A DNA stretch of 64,000 nt, taken from Amoebidium appalachense. Taxonomy: Eukaryota; Ichthyosporea. Under the pieces are notes generated by a model, which saw only the letters and a program-made list of their open reading frames with translations, was not told the DNA's origin and made no database searches. The position numbers and the translations under genes were made by a program. Positions 41,151 to 60,270 of the stretch are shown in pieces (within the stretch, counting starts at the first letter, position 1; each line of letters opens with the position of its first letter). The stretch is from the NCBI GenBank assembly GCA_963693365.1, contig CAVNZM010000010.1, positions 6,386,001 through 6,450,000 on the forward strand. The letters are read 5' to 3'.

Positions 41151-41217
41151 CACCACACCAAACCAATGGCTGCGCAGCGACGCTGCGCGAAAACAGGGCG
41201 AGAGCTCGCGAGAGCTC

Positions 41218-41293
<76 letters not shown>

Positions 41294-41330
41294 GAGAGTA
41301 GAGAGAGAGAGAGAGAGCGAGAATAGTGCG
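41151..41330 (+). promoter_or_regulatory. Promoter-like CCAAT and GC-palindrome cluster before (GA)n
   Basis: CCAAT at 41163, then a perfect 7-bp hairpin GCGCAGC/GCTGCGC (41172-41188), then two overlapping CTCGCGAG palindromes (41205-41222) running into (GA)n to 41319. The density of CpG palindromes is unlike the neighbouring DNA. It is followed by exon-like segments on the plus strand, so a start of transcription here is a reasonable guess. Confidence 0.35.
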
Positions 41331-41416
41331 GGCGAAGTATCATAGTAAAGTGATTGTGAAAAAGAGAAGAACGAAAAGGTTTGTATAATGTAGTTTTTGT
41401 GTTGTTTCTTCTACAG

Positions 41417-41901
41417 CAAACGTTTGAAGTGAAGGCTGCGTTTTTTCCTCTCCGTGCACGGCCGAGTGGAGAGTTCGGACTGCTTTTTTCAAGCAGGAGG
41501 TAAGTTACTGACAAGAGGAAAACTACACGTCTATTGTGTGCACTTCATTAAATAAGAGGGCGAACGAGCAGTAGGTAATACTTAAATTGAAATTGACACA
41601 GCTCTTGTCGAAGGAACGAAAAGCAGACATCAACAAGAAGGGCAAAACAAGGGGGAAGAAGGGGAAGGAGAGAGGGGAAAGGGGGGGAGAGGGGGGAGGG
41701 GGGGGGGGGGGGGAGGGTGAAGAGGGGTAGGGCCGGGAAAGTAGTCGCGGCAGGTGTTTAGAACCCCATCGTGCGCTGACTTTCATCTGTCCTGAAGTTT
41801 TCTTGTGCAACCACATCAACCAGATGTTTGCAGGTTTTCGAGCACTTGCTTTTTGTTATTTGGAGGCACTTTTTTTTGACGCACTGTGTTTGCTCTCCCT
41901 G
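41417..41901 (+). other. Two exon-like segments, possible 5' exons of the 45.5 kb gene
   Basis: 41417-41499 has a good acceptor (cttctacag) and a consensus donor (gtaagt) and is open (QTFEVKAAFFPLRARPSGEF then LLFSSR). 41834-41901 also has an acceptor (tttgcag) and donor (gtaaga). Their phases do not join into one reading frame and no ATG is evident, so they fit untranslated leader exons better than coding ones. No gene family recognised. Confidence 0.25.
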
Positions 41902-42600
41902 GTAAGAAACGGTTTTCGCTTCGACTCAAAATCTTGACAAGTCATTCTCTCAATCGGGTTTGCTTTGATAATACATGTTTGTCACCACCTTCTCTAATTA
42001 CTTGCTTTGCCTTACCGCTCTAGTATTAGTCATCACAACACACTTTCTTCAGTTGCTAGTCTATTCCTGCTCTTCTCTGCTGGCTTACCTTCCTTCTACG
42101 GTGCTCATGTAACACTCCTGTTTGCTAAGCTCCAATCTCGTTACCCACCCCCCCCCTCCTCCCCCCCCCCCCCCCCTCCCTCCCCCCCTCCCCTGCCCGC
42201 CTCCCTCTCCCTCACCCCCTCCCCCCCCCCCCCCCCCCCCCCCAGTCATTTTTCTGTCCCTTCTCCCAAGCTCTCCCTTTCACTTATTTCAGTTTTTCTG
42301 TGGACCATTCCTTTTGCCTGGTCTACCCTGCTGCTTTCTGGCACCCTTCTGTGGGTGTCTTCGACCCTTCCTTTCTCTGCTCCAATGGTCTTTCTGTCCC
42401 CTCCCCACTCTGGATCGCTCCTTTTCCTCCCCCCCCCCCCCCCCCCCCCCCCCCCTCTATCTCCGCCCCTCCATAAAAATGGGAGGTTGGGGGGAAGAAA
42501 CGAAAAGAAATGAAAAACAACACTCTCCCTTCTCCTCGCGCTTGCGTCTTTCTGGTGTGTGTGCTCGTTAGTGCTTCTTGCCCGTCCCCTGAGTGTGTGT

Positions 42601-42646
<46 letters not shown>

Positions 42647-43111
42647 AGGTGCATGCACATGTGTGTGATGCTTCGCATATGTGTGCCGGTTTAAGGGTGT
42701 ATGAATATGGGCACGTGTTGCCGTTTGGAGTTGTGTGCACTTATTTGTCTGTAAAATGATTCATATGTGCATTATACACCAAGGGTGCGAGTATTGTGTG
42801 TAACTCACGCAGATATGGCGTGTAGTTATATGTGTGCATATTGTCGAAATATTGTGTATGTTAGTCGTGATGGGTGTATGCGGTATGATGCTCAAATATT
42901 GTGCAGAGTCCTTGTGTGATGTTTTTTCGTCGTGTATATAAAAAGGTTGTGTTTGAGCTATGAAGCGGAGGGGGTGTGCACAATCTGTTTGTCATAGTGT
43001 GCGCGATGTGTTGTGCATCAAGTTTATTGGCGGGCAGTGAGCATGTTTGCTCACTGTTGGTTGGAGCTATGCGTGTCTGTGCACATACAAGAGTCTTTTA
43101 GATCCGATGAC

Positions 43112-43226
<115 letters not shown>

Positions 43227-43351
43227 CGCGCACACACATCACCTCTCTCGTATCTCTGCCCTGTATCGTCACTCCCTTTCTTCTCTCTTTGTGTTGGAGG
43301 CTCCCCCCCCCTCCCTCCCCCCCCCCCCCCCCCCCCCCCCCACCCCACCCC

Positions 43352-43753
43352 GAGACAGCTTTACTTCCATGCAACCGGGCATGGTTGCTCTGTGTCGTGC
43401 ATCTGTAAGCACATACGCATTTTTCGCTGCACTGCATTAGTTTGCACACACATCTTCACCGTTTTGCTCACCTTGCTTGCATAAGCAACCCTGCTTGTCT
43501 TTGATCAAGACGGGTTGACCCGCCCAAGTTCAGTTGATGCTGCTGTCTGAGTTGGAGCGTCGTATATACGCGGGCGAAGGGGTCGAAACTCAGACTCAAT
43601 TGATGACTTGGGTCCTCCCTGAGGATGGGCTCTGCTTATGACGCATACTGTGCGCATGGCTGATGTTGCATACTTGAATGTTTGCCTTTGCATGTGTCCT
43701 GCACCAAGCTTCTCGTCGGGTATACGTACTTCTTACCGTGTTCCGCATTCAAA
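43352..43753 (+). mobile_element. C-tailed SINE-like repeat, copy 4 (long form)
   Basis: About 402 bp, the full inverted counterpart of copy 2. It ends GTTCCGCATTCAAA and then C runs. Point differences and small changes (for example CCGGGCATGG against CCGCGCATGG) show it is an old independent copy rather than a recent duplication. Followed by C-rich and (CT)n tracts (43835-43986) and a T run. Confidence 0.85.
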
Positions 43754-43840
43754 CCCCCCCTCCCCCCCCCCCCTCCCCCCCCCCCCCCCGCATCCCTAAG
43801 ACCCCCCTCCCCCTCCCCTCCCCCCCCCCCCCCCCCCCCC

Positions 43841-44023
<183 letters not shown>

Positions 44024-44670
44024 GCGCCTGTTGTTTTGCTTGTCATTTGTTGTTCTGGTTGATTACCTGTAATCTTCGCTTATTTATGTGTGTGTGTGTG
44101 TGTGTGTGTGCATATGTTGTGCGGGGTTGCACATACCGGTGTCTACTTTTCTTCTTACTGTTTTTCTCTCCACACACTTCATCTGTCCACTTCTACATAC
44201 CCCCTTTCATAGCTATAGACACACTTCACACATTGCGTTACGCGCACGCATGCACACACCGCTCTGTTGGCGACAGCTCCCTTGGAACCCATGCGGCATG
44301 TTACCCGCCGGCGTAACATAACTCGGACTATCGGTTTGGCTTTTTTCAAGCCCAAAGCAATGGGTGATACCATATTTCCGGCTGACATCCGGGGGCATAG
44401 CTTTCCGTTCGAAGACGATAAAGTTCCGCCCTAGTAAGCGTGTTACTACCCTGCGGCGTGGGTCAAATCTCATATTTTCCCCTCTGATTGCGAATTCTGC
44501 GGCCTTCGGGACTTAATTCTTTTCAGCTGGTGTAGTATGTTAGCCAGGGAAGTATCGACTTAGGTATCGACGGGGGAGCTTCCTAGAAGCCCCGTCTCCT
44601 GAGTTCCTATCTATATTTTTCTTGCTTCTGCTTACTGCTGCAACTTTAACCCCCGGCCTTTCCCACTGCC

Positions 44671-44919
44671 CTTGCCTGCATAAGCAACCCTGCTCGTCTC
44701 TGATCAAGACGGGTGACCTACTCATATTCAAGTGAAACAGTATCTGAGTTGGGTTTCGTTAACGAGGGGAATAGGTCGAAACTCGGGTACTGTGGATGAC
44801 GTGGGCCCCCCCTGAGGATGGGCTCTGCTTATTATGCATCCTCTTTATGTATGGCTTGCATTCTGCATCGTGTTATCCGTTTGTTCTTGTGTACTTCGTA
44901 CTTTTTGACGCATTCAAAA
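44671..44919 (+). mobile_element. C-tailed SINE-like repeat, copy 5 (diverged)
   Basis: Shares CATAAGCAACCCTGCTCGTC, GATCAAGACGGGT, GGTCGAAACTCGG, TGAGGATGGGCTCTGCTTAT and GTACTTCGTACT with the long copies, but differs between these blocks; ends GACGCATTCAAAA plus a C run. It starts further inside the element than copies 2 and 4. Confidence 0.82.
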
Positions 44920-44975
44920 CCCCCCCCCCCCCCCCCCCCCCCCCGCGCCCTTTCTCCTCCCCTCCCCCCGCCATA

Positions 44976-45079
44976 AGGATGGGTTCTGCTTATGTTGCAT
45001 ACTGTGCACGCTGCTGATGTTGCATACTTGACATACTTGAATGTTTCCTTTTGCTTGTGTCCTGCACCGTGTTCCGCTT
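44976..45079 (+). repeat. C-tailed dispersed repeat, copy 6 (truncated)
   Basis: Begins AGGATGGGTTCTGCTTATG and ends GTGTTCCGCTT followed by C. The block GCATACTTGACATACTTGA has a small internal duplication. Confidence 0.82.
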
Positions 45080-45204
45080 CCCCCCCTCCCTCCCTCCCTC
45101 CCACCCGTTCTCTTCCTTTTACTTGCTCACTTTCTGACTTCTTGTGTGTGTATATTTGTGTGCTTTGTGTGCGTGGACAGAAGTCTTCTGCCTGCTCGCC
45201 TGTA

Positions 45205-45236
<32 letters not shown>

Positions 45237-45237
<1 letters not shown>

Positions 45238-45292
45238 CCCTCTGCCCTCTGCCCTCTGCCCTCTGCCCTCTGCCCTCTGCCCTCTGCCCTCT
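45237..45292. repeat. (GCCCTCT)n heptamer tandem repeat
   Basis: Eight head-to-tail copies of GCCCTCT after a C run. Confidence 0.97.
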
Positions 45293-45565
45293 CTTCATCC
45301 CTTAACTACCCAACCATTCACCTGAGGCCCCGCTTTCACACAGTTGCCCACAAGCCATCGCAAAAAAACCAAACGAACTCACTTACTTTCTTACTTCTTT
45401 CTCCATTTAACGTTTTCAAGCGTCATTAGGCCGGTGTGGTTTGTTGATTGCACCACAACAATCCCATGCCATGCAGGCAACACGGAAACTGATCCGAAGA
45501 TCACCCCCCCAGCCTCCCAACACGTTGAAGCACACACGACATGCTGAGAGCCACTGCTACCTAAA

Positions 45566-52517
<6,952 letters not shown>

Positions 52518-53700
52518 TGAGCGGACTTTTGGGGGAGTTTTAGTGCTATCTGGGAAAATTGTTGATATGTCAATGACCGTGTATGGGATCTAATTATGTG
52601 TTTTTGTGGTGGGCTTGATTTTGATCCGTACGATCCATAATTTCACCTGCCCAAGCTCCCACACGTAAAACACACACCAGGTTTTTCAATGAGTACAGTT
52701 GCATGTAAATTGGGGCCTTTTTACCTTGTGTTTTGATAGTCTTTCTCCCATTGTATTAGATATGATTCTTCGAATTACAACTGTTGTGTTTTTAGCGAAT
52801 TTCTGAAATGGTGTTTTATAGTTGTACGAACCAGACGACGCCGAGTTGCATAATCAACAAGTCTTGTTTTTAGGCTTAGGTTGCCATCTGTTAGTGAAAT
52901 GATAATGATTTTGCCTTACGGTAATACTGATGCAAAGATACGACGTGTATGTGTGCTTTACGATCAATGATGTATATACCTTGTAGGATAGATACATTCG
53001 GGTAGGTATTGTTTACTTTTCAGTGAAATGGGTGTGTTATGTTTTTAAGATTTAACTCCTTTTGTTGTGATGTGTAACAGTTTATTATTCTAAATGGGAT
53101 CATGGTTGTCACACTGTAATCTACGCTGTAACACGTGCATTTTCTTTGTCACTTCTTTTTTTTTTTTTTAGGATACCGCCTATTGTGTACCGTAACATGA
53201 AATATCAACTGTGTACGCGTTAAGTTTTTCCTGATTTTCTTGTTCAATGTTTCGGTTTTTTTATTTTGTGAAAATCTACGTTGGCCTATTAGTAACCGTA
53301 CCAATTCATGTCAAGGTTCGAACACCTCGAGAACTGTTTGTCTGAAAACTTGTGTATTCACTTGATTAAAACTGTGGCTGAATTCTCAAACAGTACGGAC
53401 GTACCCCAAATTAATTGTGTACGTCTATAAAGGCGAACAATTCAGATACATGTACAGTGAGAGTTCTTTGCTTTTTTGTGAACACAGGAATTCCCCTGAG
53501 TGTTACTTGAATGTGCACGTACAGCTGCATAAATCTGGCATAACCCTCTTTACTTAATTAGGCCAGACCACGTGAGCTGTGTGCCTGTGCACGTTAGGGT
53601 GCCTGGGAAACTTTCAGTGGAAGTGGGGCGGTGTTCCCCTGATGTACGATCGGTTGCTCGGATGCATATGTGCAGGTGTGAGGTGCAGTGACTGGAGGAA
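52518..53700. other. 3' flank of coiled-coil gene, no gene seen
   Basis: A/T-richer, complex sequence without repeats; likely 3' untranslated region and spacer. No clear AATAAA hexamer close to the stop codon. Confidence 0.5.
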
Positions 53701-53726
53701 ACAGACCGGGGGTGCTCATTCAGCAT

Positions 53727-54065
<339 letters not shown>

Positions 54066-54279
54066 CGCATGTGTGCCGTGTGCTATGTGCACATTCATGT
54101 GTAAATATGGTGTCGGCAAGGCTTTTTTGTTAGGTAGTTAATTTGACTTGGGTGAGAGTGGTTTATGGCATCAGCGCGATTCCGGCTTCGGAAAGAGAGC
54201 CCTGCGATAGGCTGACTTGATTGTGGCCCGTTTCTTCTTGGGTGTTACACTGTAACATGTGTTGTGGTGTGTGTGTGTG

Positions 54280-54310
<31 letters not shown>

Positions 54311-54461
54311 TCGCGCGCATGCACGTACAGACGCGCGAAGGTGTGTGCCTTTTAGGTGCATGCACGCACGGGCGTATGCACCGTGGCATGTGTCTCGGTG
54401 TATTAGCCACGTTGGATGAATGTGTGTGTGTGTATACGCATCCGAAGGAGGGCGGCGTCGG

Positions 54462-54631
54462 GGGGGGAGGGGGGGGGGGGGGGGGGAGGGAGGGAAGAGC
54501 TCAAGAGAGACTCGAAAGAGAGGGGGAGGGGGGGGGTGGGAGGAGAGAGAGAGAGAGTGAGAGGGAGGGAGGGAGAGAGAGGGGGGGGGAAGAGGGGGGG
54601 GGGAGGGAGAGAGAGAGAGAGAGAGGGAGGC

Positions 54632-54673
<42 letters not shown>

Positions 54674-54842
54674 GGAGAGAGAAGAGAGAGAGAGAGAGAA
54701 GAGTAGGCGGGGAAGACAGAGGGGCTGGGGGGCGAGGGAGGGGGTGAGAAAAAGGGAGAGACAGAGGAAAAAAGAGAGAGGAGGGGGGAGGGGGGGGGGG
54801 GGGAGGGGGAAGAGGGAAGAGCGGGACGAGAGACTAAGAGAC
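54462..54842. repeat. Long polypurine tract (G runs and GA repeats)
   Basis: About 380 bases that are almost all G or A: G runs, GAGA blocks, GGGAGAGA and GAAGAGAG. Only a few scattered C or T occur. Located between the coiled-coil and oxygenase genes. Confidence 0.94.
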
Positions 54843-55263
54843 TAAGGAGCAAGTCTAAAACTCAGGGACGGGGCCATTGAAGGAGGGAGGGGTATACTGA
54901 GTCTTCTTGAGCGGTGAGAATACGATATGTTTATTTTACGGTAGTTGAATTCTACCTTTCATGTGGCACAGACAACTTAAAAGCACAATGCAAGGCTCAA
55001 GTTATTATTACGGTCTTCAGGTTTCCATTCATACATAAGTATAACAAATAGTTCAAACTGCGATCCTAGATCAGGAGGGGTGCCCGAAGGTGGCAACCAC
55101 CAAACCGTCGAGCTCCGAAGCAATGACTATGCAGAGCTATTTTAAACATATCATAAGTGCAACTTGCGCAGCTGGAATACCACCAACCCGTTGTTCTACA
55201 AGAAACGTGATGACAAATCATGCTCTAACATGAAGCACAGTTGTACCCGTAGCTTTAGACCAA
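54843..55263. other. 3' flank of the oxygenase gene
   Basis: Unique-looking sequence directly after the oxygenase stop codon on the minus strand; no gene or repeat recognised. Confidence 0.45.
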
Positions 55264-56205
55264 CTAGCTGGAATGTGCAAATGACTCCTTAGTATGAGTC
55301 ACCCCATTAAGCATCAAAAACACCGACCTGCTATAGTCCTCCTGATTCAGAAAATACTGTTCCATAACTAAACTTACTCTTGCCCCCCCTTTCGCGCTAG
55401 CAAACGGCTGCACTCGATGCAATGCATCTCCCCTAAACTCAACCAAAGTGTTGGTCTGCGGTGTGACTCTTTGCTCTGGTTCAAAAAATGGAAGACCCGT
55501 ATATGACCACAACTCAAGTTTTCCACCGACCATGTCATCTGGTACGTTCAAATATAGCACCGTGGTTTGGTAGGAGAGATACATAAAGTAGGGGGAGGCA
55601 CCATATAAGGCCACAGAGTTGTCGTAGTGGGCACCCACCGCCGGGTCGGCATTAGAAATGTTAGCAGCAGGATAGCAAATGAGCACTTGAAATACAAAAG
55701 CATTGGTCCCAGGTATACGCGTACGGTTGAAGAAATCTGCGAACTCTTTAAACCGTGGGTCAGAAAAGAGAGCTTCAGCACCGTCGCTGTTAAAGGAGGT
55801 CATAAACCCTGCCGTGCCTTTGAAGTTGCCTTGATCGAGGGCCATGGCTCCGCCGCGGATGAATGGATGATTCAGTGCGGCATGTCGCATTGCGCTGAGC
55901 TCGGTAGGGCTGAGAAAGTCCCTTTTTGAAACAACAAGAGGCTTTGAGTCCTCACATGTCGATATCATACAGAGTGCGCACAGTAAAACATAAGCGAAAT
56001 ACAAGAAAAGTGCTGTGTGTACCCAAAAAAGGGCACACCTTGACGCAATGCGCCTGCTCGGTTGGGTTTGTGCGTTGGTTTTTGGTGTGTTTTCTTCTGT
56101 GCGCTGGGTGTTTGGTGCATGTTTTTTCGTGTTTTCAAAATGTGTGGTACCTTCTGGTTCTCGGCCAAGTTTCTCCGGCCCCGAAGTTTGGAGCGACCTA
56201 CACAT
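55264..56205 (-). CDS. Membrane-anchored 2-oxoglutarate/Fe(II) oxygenase, intronless
   Basis: Single open frame, 313 aa, TAG stop. Residues 1-52 are polar; 53-82 form one hydrophobic segment (CALFWVHTALFLYFAYVLLC) fitting a type II signal anchor, so the catalytic part would face the secretory lumen. The double-stranded beta-helix ligands are visible: H193-Y-D195 (VGAHYDNSVAL), distal H263 (DALHRVQPF) and R276 (ARVSLVMEQY) for 2-oxoglutarate, with VGGKLELW between, as in the prolyl-4-hydroxylase-like superfamily. The substrate cannot be read from the sequence; a hydroxylase of protein or small molecule is possible. It is the only clearly intron-free gene in the window. The ATG at 56205 is the first in frame, so the start is open to doubt. 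Confidence 0.82.
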   Translation of the reverse strand: MCRSLQTSGPEKLGREPEGTTHFENTKKHAPNTQRTEENTPKTNAQTQPSRRIASRCALFWVHTALFLYFAYVLLCALCMISTCEDSKPLVVSKRDFLSPTELSAMRHAALNHPFIRGGAMALDQGNFKGTAGFMTSFNSDGAEALFSDPRFKEFADFFNRTRIPGTNAFVFQVLICYPAANISNADPAVGAHYDNSVALYGASPYFMYLSYQTTVLYLNVPDDMVGGKLELWSYTGLPFFEPEQRVTPQTNTLVEFRGDALHRVQPFASAKGGARVSLVMEQYFLNQEDYSRSVFLMLNGVTHTKESFAHSS

Positions 56206-58168
56206 GGTTGCTTGCGTTGCTATTTGAAGCTAAGAAGCGCAGAACCGGAAAAAAAGTTTTGAGGAACTTTGAAATCACTACAGGTCACTTTTACGCTCGT
56301 TTCTACTTCTATCACTACAGTTTCTTTAGTAAGCTCCGGGGTATGGCATGTTCAGAAAGGAGTTTAAAAGCCTACGTTTGCCAGGCCAACACACACACAC
56401 ACTAGTCTGTGACACAGACTCTCCGGCCAAGGTCCAAGGTTTTATTTGGATGGAATGCGCTTCGAAAATCCCCCTAGTATTCCCCCTCGAGCATACGCAC
56501 GACACAGCTTGCAAGCAGCTTTGTGGCCTTTCCAGCGTCTTAAAGCAAACTAGTTTAACTAAATGGCCCAAAAAAAAAAAAATCCTCACAGGAAAAAATA
56601 AATATTTTGTGATTATCATTTTCTTTGCCTGGCACACGTCGAAAACGTAGATAGCTGACTCAGCTGAGTCAGCGTGCCTGCAGCGCTGGCTGACAATAAA
56701 CCAATAATAGTACTATTTATAAATAGCCTTCCTTCTTGATTATGTTTAGAATTCTCCGATGCCGAACACGAAAATTCGAAAATGAATCACATAGGCCAAA
56801 GGCGTATATGAATGGGGCTGTAAGTACAGGTCTACTGGTCTTCATTTTCTGATGTGCCACTCTACAGCTTTTAGGCTTAAGAATGTGCCTGGGAAGCAAG
56901 ACTACATGCATACGCCGTGTACCAAGAGAGTTATGGCGCGACTTTGCAAGTTATAAATCATAATGAATGAAGACGCAATCTGAATGGATCTTGAGAGTAA
57001 CGCTAATAGCCATTTATGGCATAGTGTGGAAGTGATGTCTGATTAACCAAGGTTGCCCGCACCATTCCTCGTGGCCGATGTACACAAACTTTAGTATCTA
57101 AACACGTGTACACACGTGTAAACACACACAACACCGTCCACACGCACAAACACACACACGTCCATGTCCAACAGGACACGCACGCTGCCAGTACTGTTGA
57201 CATCACACACACACGCACACCCACACAGGCACGCACACACATGCACACTCCGACACGCATACGCACACACACACGTGCACACGTACACAGTCAGTCTGAC
57301 ACACACACATGTACACATACGCGCGCGCGCAGGTGCACGTGCACGCAGTCAGTGGGACGCATGCGTGCGGACACACATGAACACACACACACACACACGC
57401 ACACACACACACACACGTACATAGCCACACATAAAAAAAATGTTGTTGTGCTCCCGTCTCGTTTTCCATATCGCCGCCTTTTGGGTAGGTACCAGCCCCA
57501 GATAGACAAATTCATCAATGCAAACCATCCGTTCAGTCACACGCACACATGCATACGTACTTTCTAAATCTCGTGCAGACGCAACTATAGTCAATTGCAA
57601 GTGCACACGTGCATTCAGACTAAGGACCCGAATAATGTTCGAGCTTCACGAATTTCAAAGCCCTACTACATACCACCTTCGAACATTAAAAAAGCAAAAG
57701 CATAAGAAAAAAGATTATTCCATCGGACCTATTCTAGGAGAATAGCCAAGATAGTACCAACCATATCCATAATAAAAGAAAAAATTGAGTGGATTCCAAA
57801 TACGACCACATGCATGTGATACTGAATATTCAAAGGTACAACGCCTAAATAGCCGTTATTAAATGTATGCGCTCTTCTTTACATGTGTCTATGACATTGC
57901 GTGATATCATAAATAACCTTCATTCAACTTTTACAAAGCCAAATTGGAAAAGGGTGACCAGTGAGTGACACGTAGCAGGCATCTGAACCGTGTGATTGTG
58001 TCAGTACGCATGTGTGTGTAGTGTCGGCGTGTCTGTGTGTGTGCACGTGCACGCACAGTGTGCACAGTCGTGTGTTTCTGTGTACGTTGTGTGGCCATGT
58101 ATGTGCGTGTGCGTGTGTGTTTCAAATGTTTCAAATGCAAGAGAATTGGAACCGAGGGGGGGGGGGGG
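56206..58168. other. Spacer, no gene recognised
   Basis: Upstream flank of the oxygenase gene. Holds the palindrome at 56654-56673, CA/CACG-rich mosaics at 57110-57425 and a GT-rich stretch at 58010-58125. A 100-codon plus-strand frame at 56348-56650 has no features of a real gene that I can see. Confidence 0.5.
56654..56673. promoter_or_regulatory. Perfect 20-bp palindrome with paired TGACTCA sites
   Basis: GCTGACTCAGCTGAGTCAGC reads the same on both strands and carries TGACTCA and TGAGTCA, the AP-1/bZIP core, back to back. It lies about 450 bp upstream of the oxygenase start. Binding is inferred from the known bZIP consensus. Confidence 0.5.
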
Positions 58169-58245
58169 GGGGATGTGTTACAGAATACGAAGTGCAGATG
58201 TACGACGGGCAACAAAATGCAGATTGCTAAACACATGGAGTATAT
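58169..58245 (-). repeat. C-tailed dispersed repeat, copy 9 (diverged)
   Basis: CAGAATACGAAGTGCAGATG on the plus strand matches the 3' block of the family (reverse of CACTTCGTATTCTG); a C tail (G on plus, 58157-58172) adjoins it. Just past the BAG1-like stop, in its sense direction. Confidence 0.6.
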
Positions 58246-58276
58246 GCCCTTTTTTTTTTTTTTTTTTTTTTTCCCC

Positions 58277-58307
<31 letters not shown>

Positions 58308-58308
58308 C

Positions 58309-58926
58309 TTAGGCGGCAGGCTGGCCAGGCCCCCTATTCTTGATTGAGTCCAGCATGCTCTCAGTCTCCTGCACATATAGGATGTGCTGCTTGCGCTGTT
58401 GCCGCCTGAACATGAAAAATATAACGTCAGGTGTTGTTATGTCAATGGTTTGGGAAAGGAAGAAGTGGGACAAAAGGAATTTAGCAGGGATAATCGATAC
58501 ACTGGGGCTGGATAGACACTAAGAACTTGTGGGCTTATCAACAGAAATGCTGAAGAAGGTCTCAGAAAAACAAAGTGGAGAATATAGACAATGGAAAATA
58601 GATGCCGGGAGTAGGCCATCGGCCACCAGTCTCGCTTCCTTTTTCTTTTCCCTACTTCCTTCTTGCTTTTCTTTTCCTTCCCCCCCCCCCCCCCCCCCCC
58701 CCCCTCCCCCCTAATAGTATCAGTTCTTCTCCCCCCCCCCCCCCCCTCCTCTCCTTCTTCTTCTTTTTTCTTTTCTGGTGGCGGCAGCGGTGGTGGTGGC
58801 GGCGGCGGTGGTGGTGCGCGTGTGTGTGCGTGTGTGTGGGAGGGGAGGGGAAGGGAACTCACATGTGCCTCCGAATACAATTGTCATTTCATACGTGTGA
58901 GAGAGTGTGTGTATGTGTGTTGAGGG

Positions 58927-58957
<31 letters not shown>

Positions 58958-59829
58958 AGGGGAGAAGTGTGTGTGTGTGTGTGTGTGTGTTGGGGGGGGG
59001 GGGGGGGGGGGGGGGGGGGTTGCATACAGGTCTGCTTGTATTTGGTCTGTGATTCCAGGGCCACCAACCGACACGCTGTCCAGAGCCAACTGCAGCTTGA
59101 TGCATTTCTCATTGAGCATCTTCCAATGCTTATCCAGTCTCTCTTGCTCACGCGCATCTGGCACTTCCTGCGTGCGTGTCTGGTAAGATAACAATAGCAC
59201 ATATAGCAGTGTGTGGACAGGCAAAGTGCAAACACAGGAGGAAGAACAGGTCACACTATCCCGGGGGAGGGTGGGTTAGAGTGTGGGGTGGGGGTGGTGG
59301 GGGGGGGGAGGCGGGAAGGGGGGGAGGGGAGGGGTTGTACAGAATGAAGCAGATAGTTTTTTAAAACAAAACATAGGAAATAAGTGATATACGAAAACGA
59401 AAACACCAAAGAGCATGACGCAAATGCAAAGCAACAGGGCCACAAGAAACAGTGCCTCCTTTTATGGTAGAATAGGGCGGGCTGGGGGTGGGGCAGGATA
59501 CATGGAAACAGAGAGGGACGGGGGGAGGGGGGGGGGGGGGGGGGGGGGGGGGAGAGGGGGTGTGGGGAGACAGGTCTCCGGTGGAAAACAACAGGAGAAG
59601 GAGGCGGAAGTATCTGATACTTGTGCGCGTGCATGTGTGTATGTATATTAAGACGGTAGGGGTGGGGGAAGGGATGGGGAAGGGGGGGAAGGACCAAAGT
59701 ACGAAACACACGTGGATGACAGCCAAAACAAAGCAGGTTGCAAAGCACACACACGGAGTACGCAGCAAAAGCAGAGCCCACCCGGTGGAAGGGAATGTGG
59801 TGGTGGTGGTGTGGTGGTTTTTTTTGTTT

Positions 59830-59873
<44 letters not shown>

Positions 59874-60239
59874 GGTTAGAATTGAAACCACTGGATGGCA
59901 AGGGTAAGGGGGCCACACGATGTGGATGCAGCAAAAAGATACAGAAAGGGAGGGAAGAGCCCAGGGGAAGGGGGTGGGATGGGGGGGAGAGCATTGGACG
60001 GTTTGGAGGGATGGAGAGAAAGCGAGGGAGGGGGGAGGACGGACGAAAGAGAGAAAGAGAGATGACGTGGAGAGGGGCGGGGGCGGGGGAGGGGGGGGGG
60101 GGGGAGGGAGGGAGGGGGGGGAGGGGGGGAAGGGGGAGGGGGGGAGAGAGAGAGAGCGCCCACAAGAGAGAGAGAGATGACAGAGGCACAGAGAAACAGC
60201 AGACGAGAACGGGAACTGAGCCTGGAGAGACGGGGGAAA

Positions 60240-60270
<31 letters not shown>

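Noticed and set aside
41068-41514. Minus-strand frame with a Ser-Leu repeat
   Set aside because: It is the (GA)n tract read on the other strand; better splice signals lie on the plus strand.
44380-44430. TTCGAAGACGATAAAG and CCCTAGTA resemble part of small-subunit ribosomal RNA
   Set aside because: Only about 25 bases agree from memory, with mismatches, and the flanks do not resemble rRNA.
44213-44473. 86-residue minus-strand frame starting MRFDPRRRVVTRLLGRN
   Set aside because: Composition is plausible but there is no family resemblance, no splice partner and the region lies among repeat copies.
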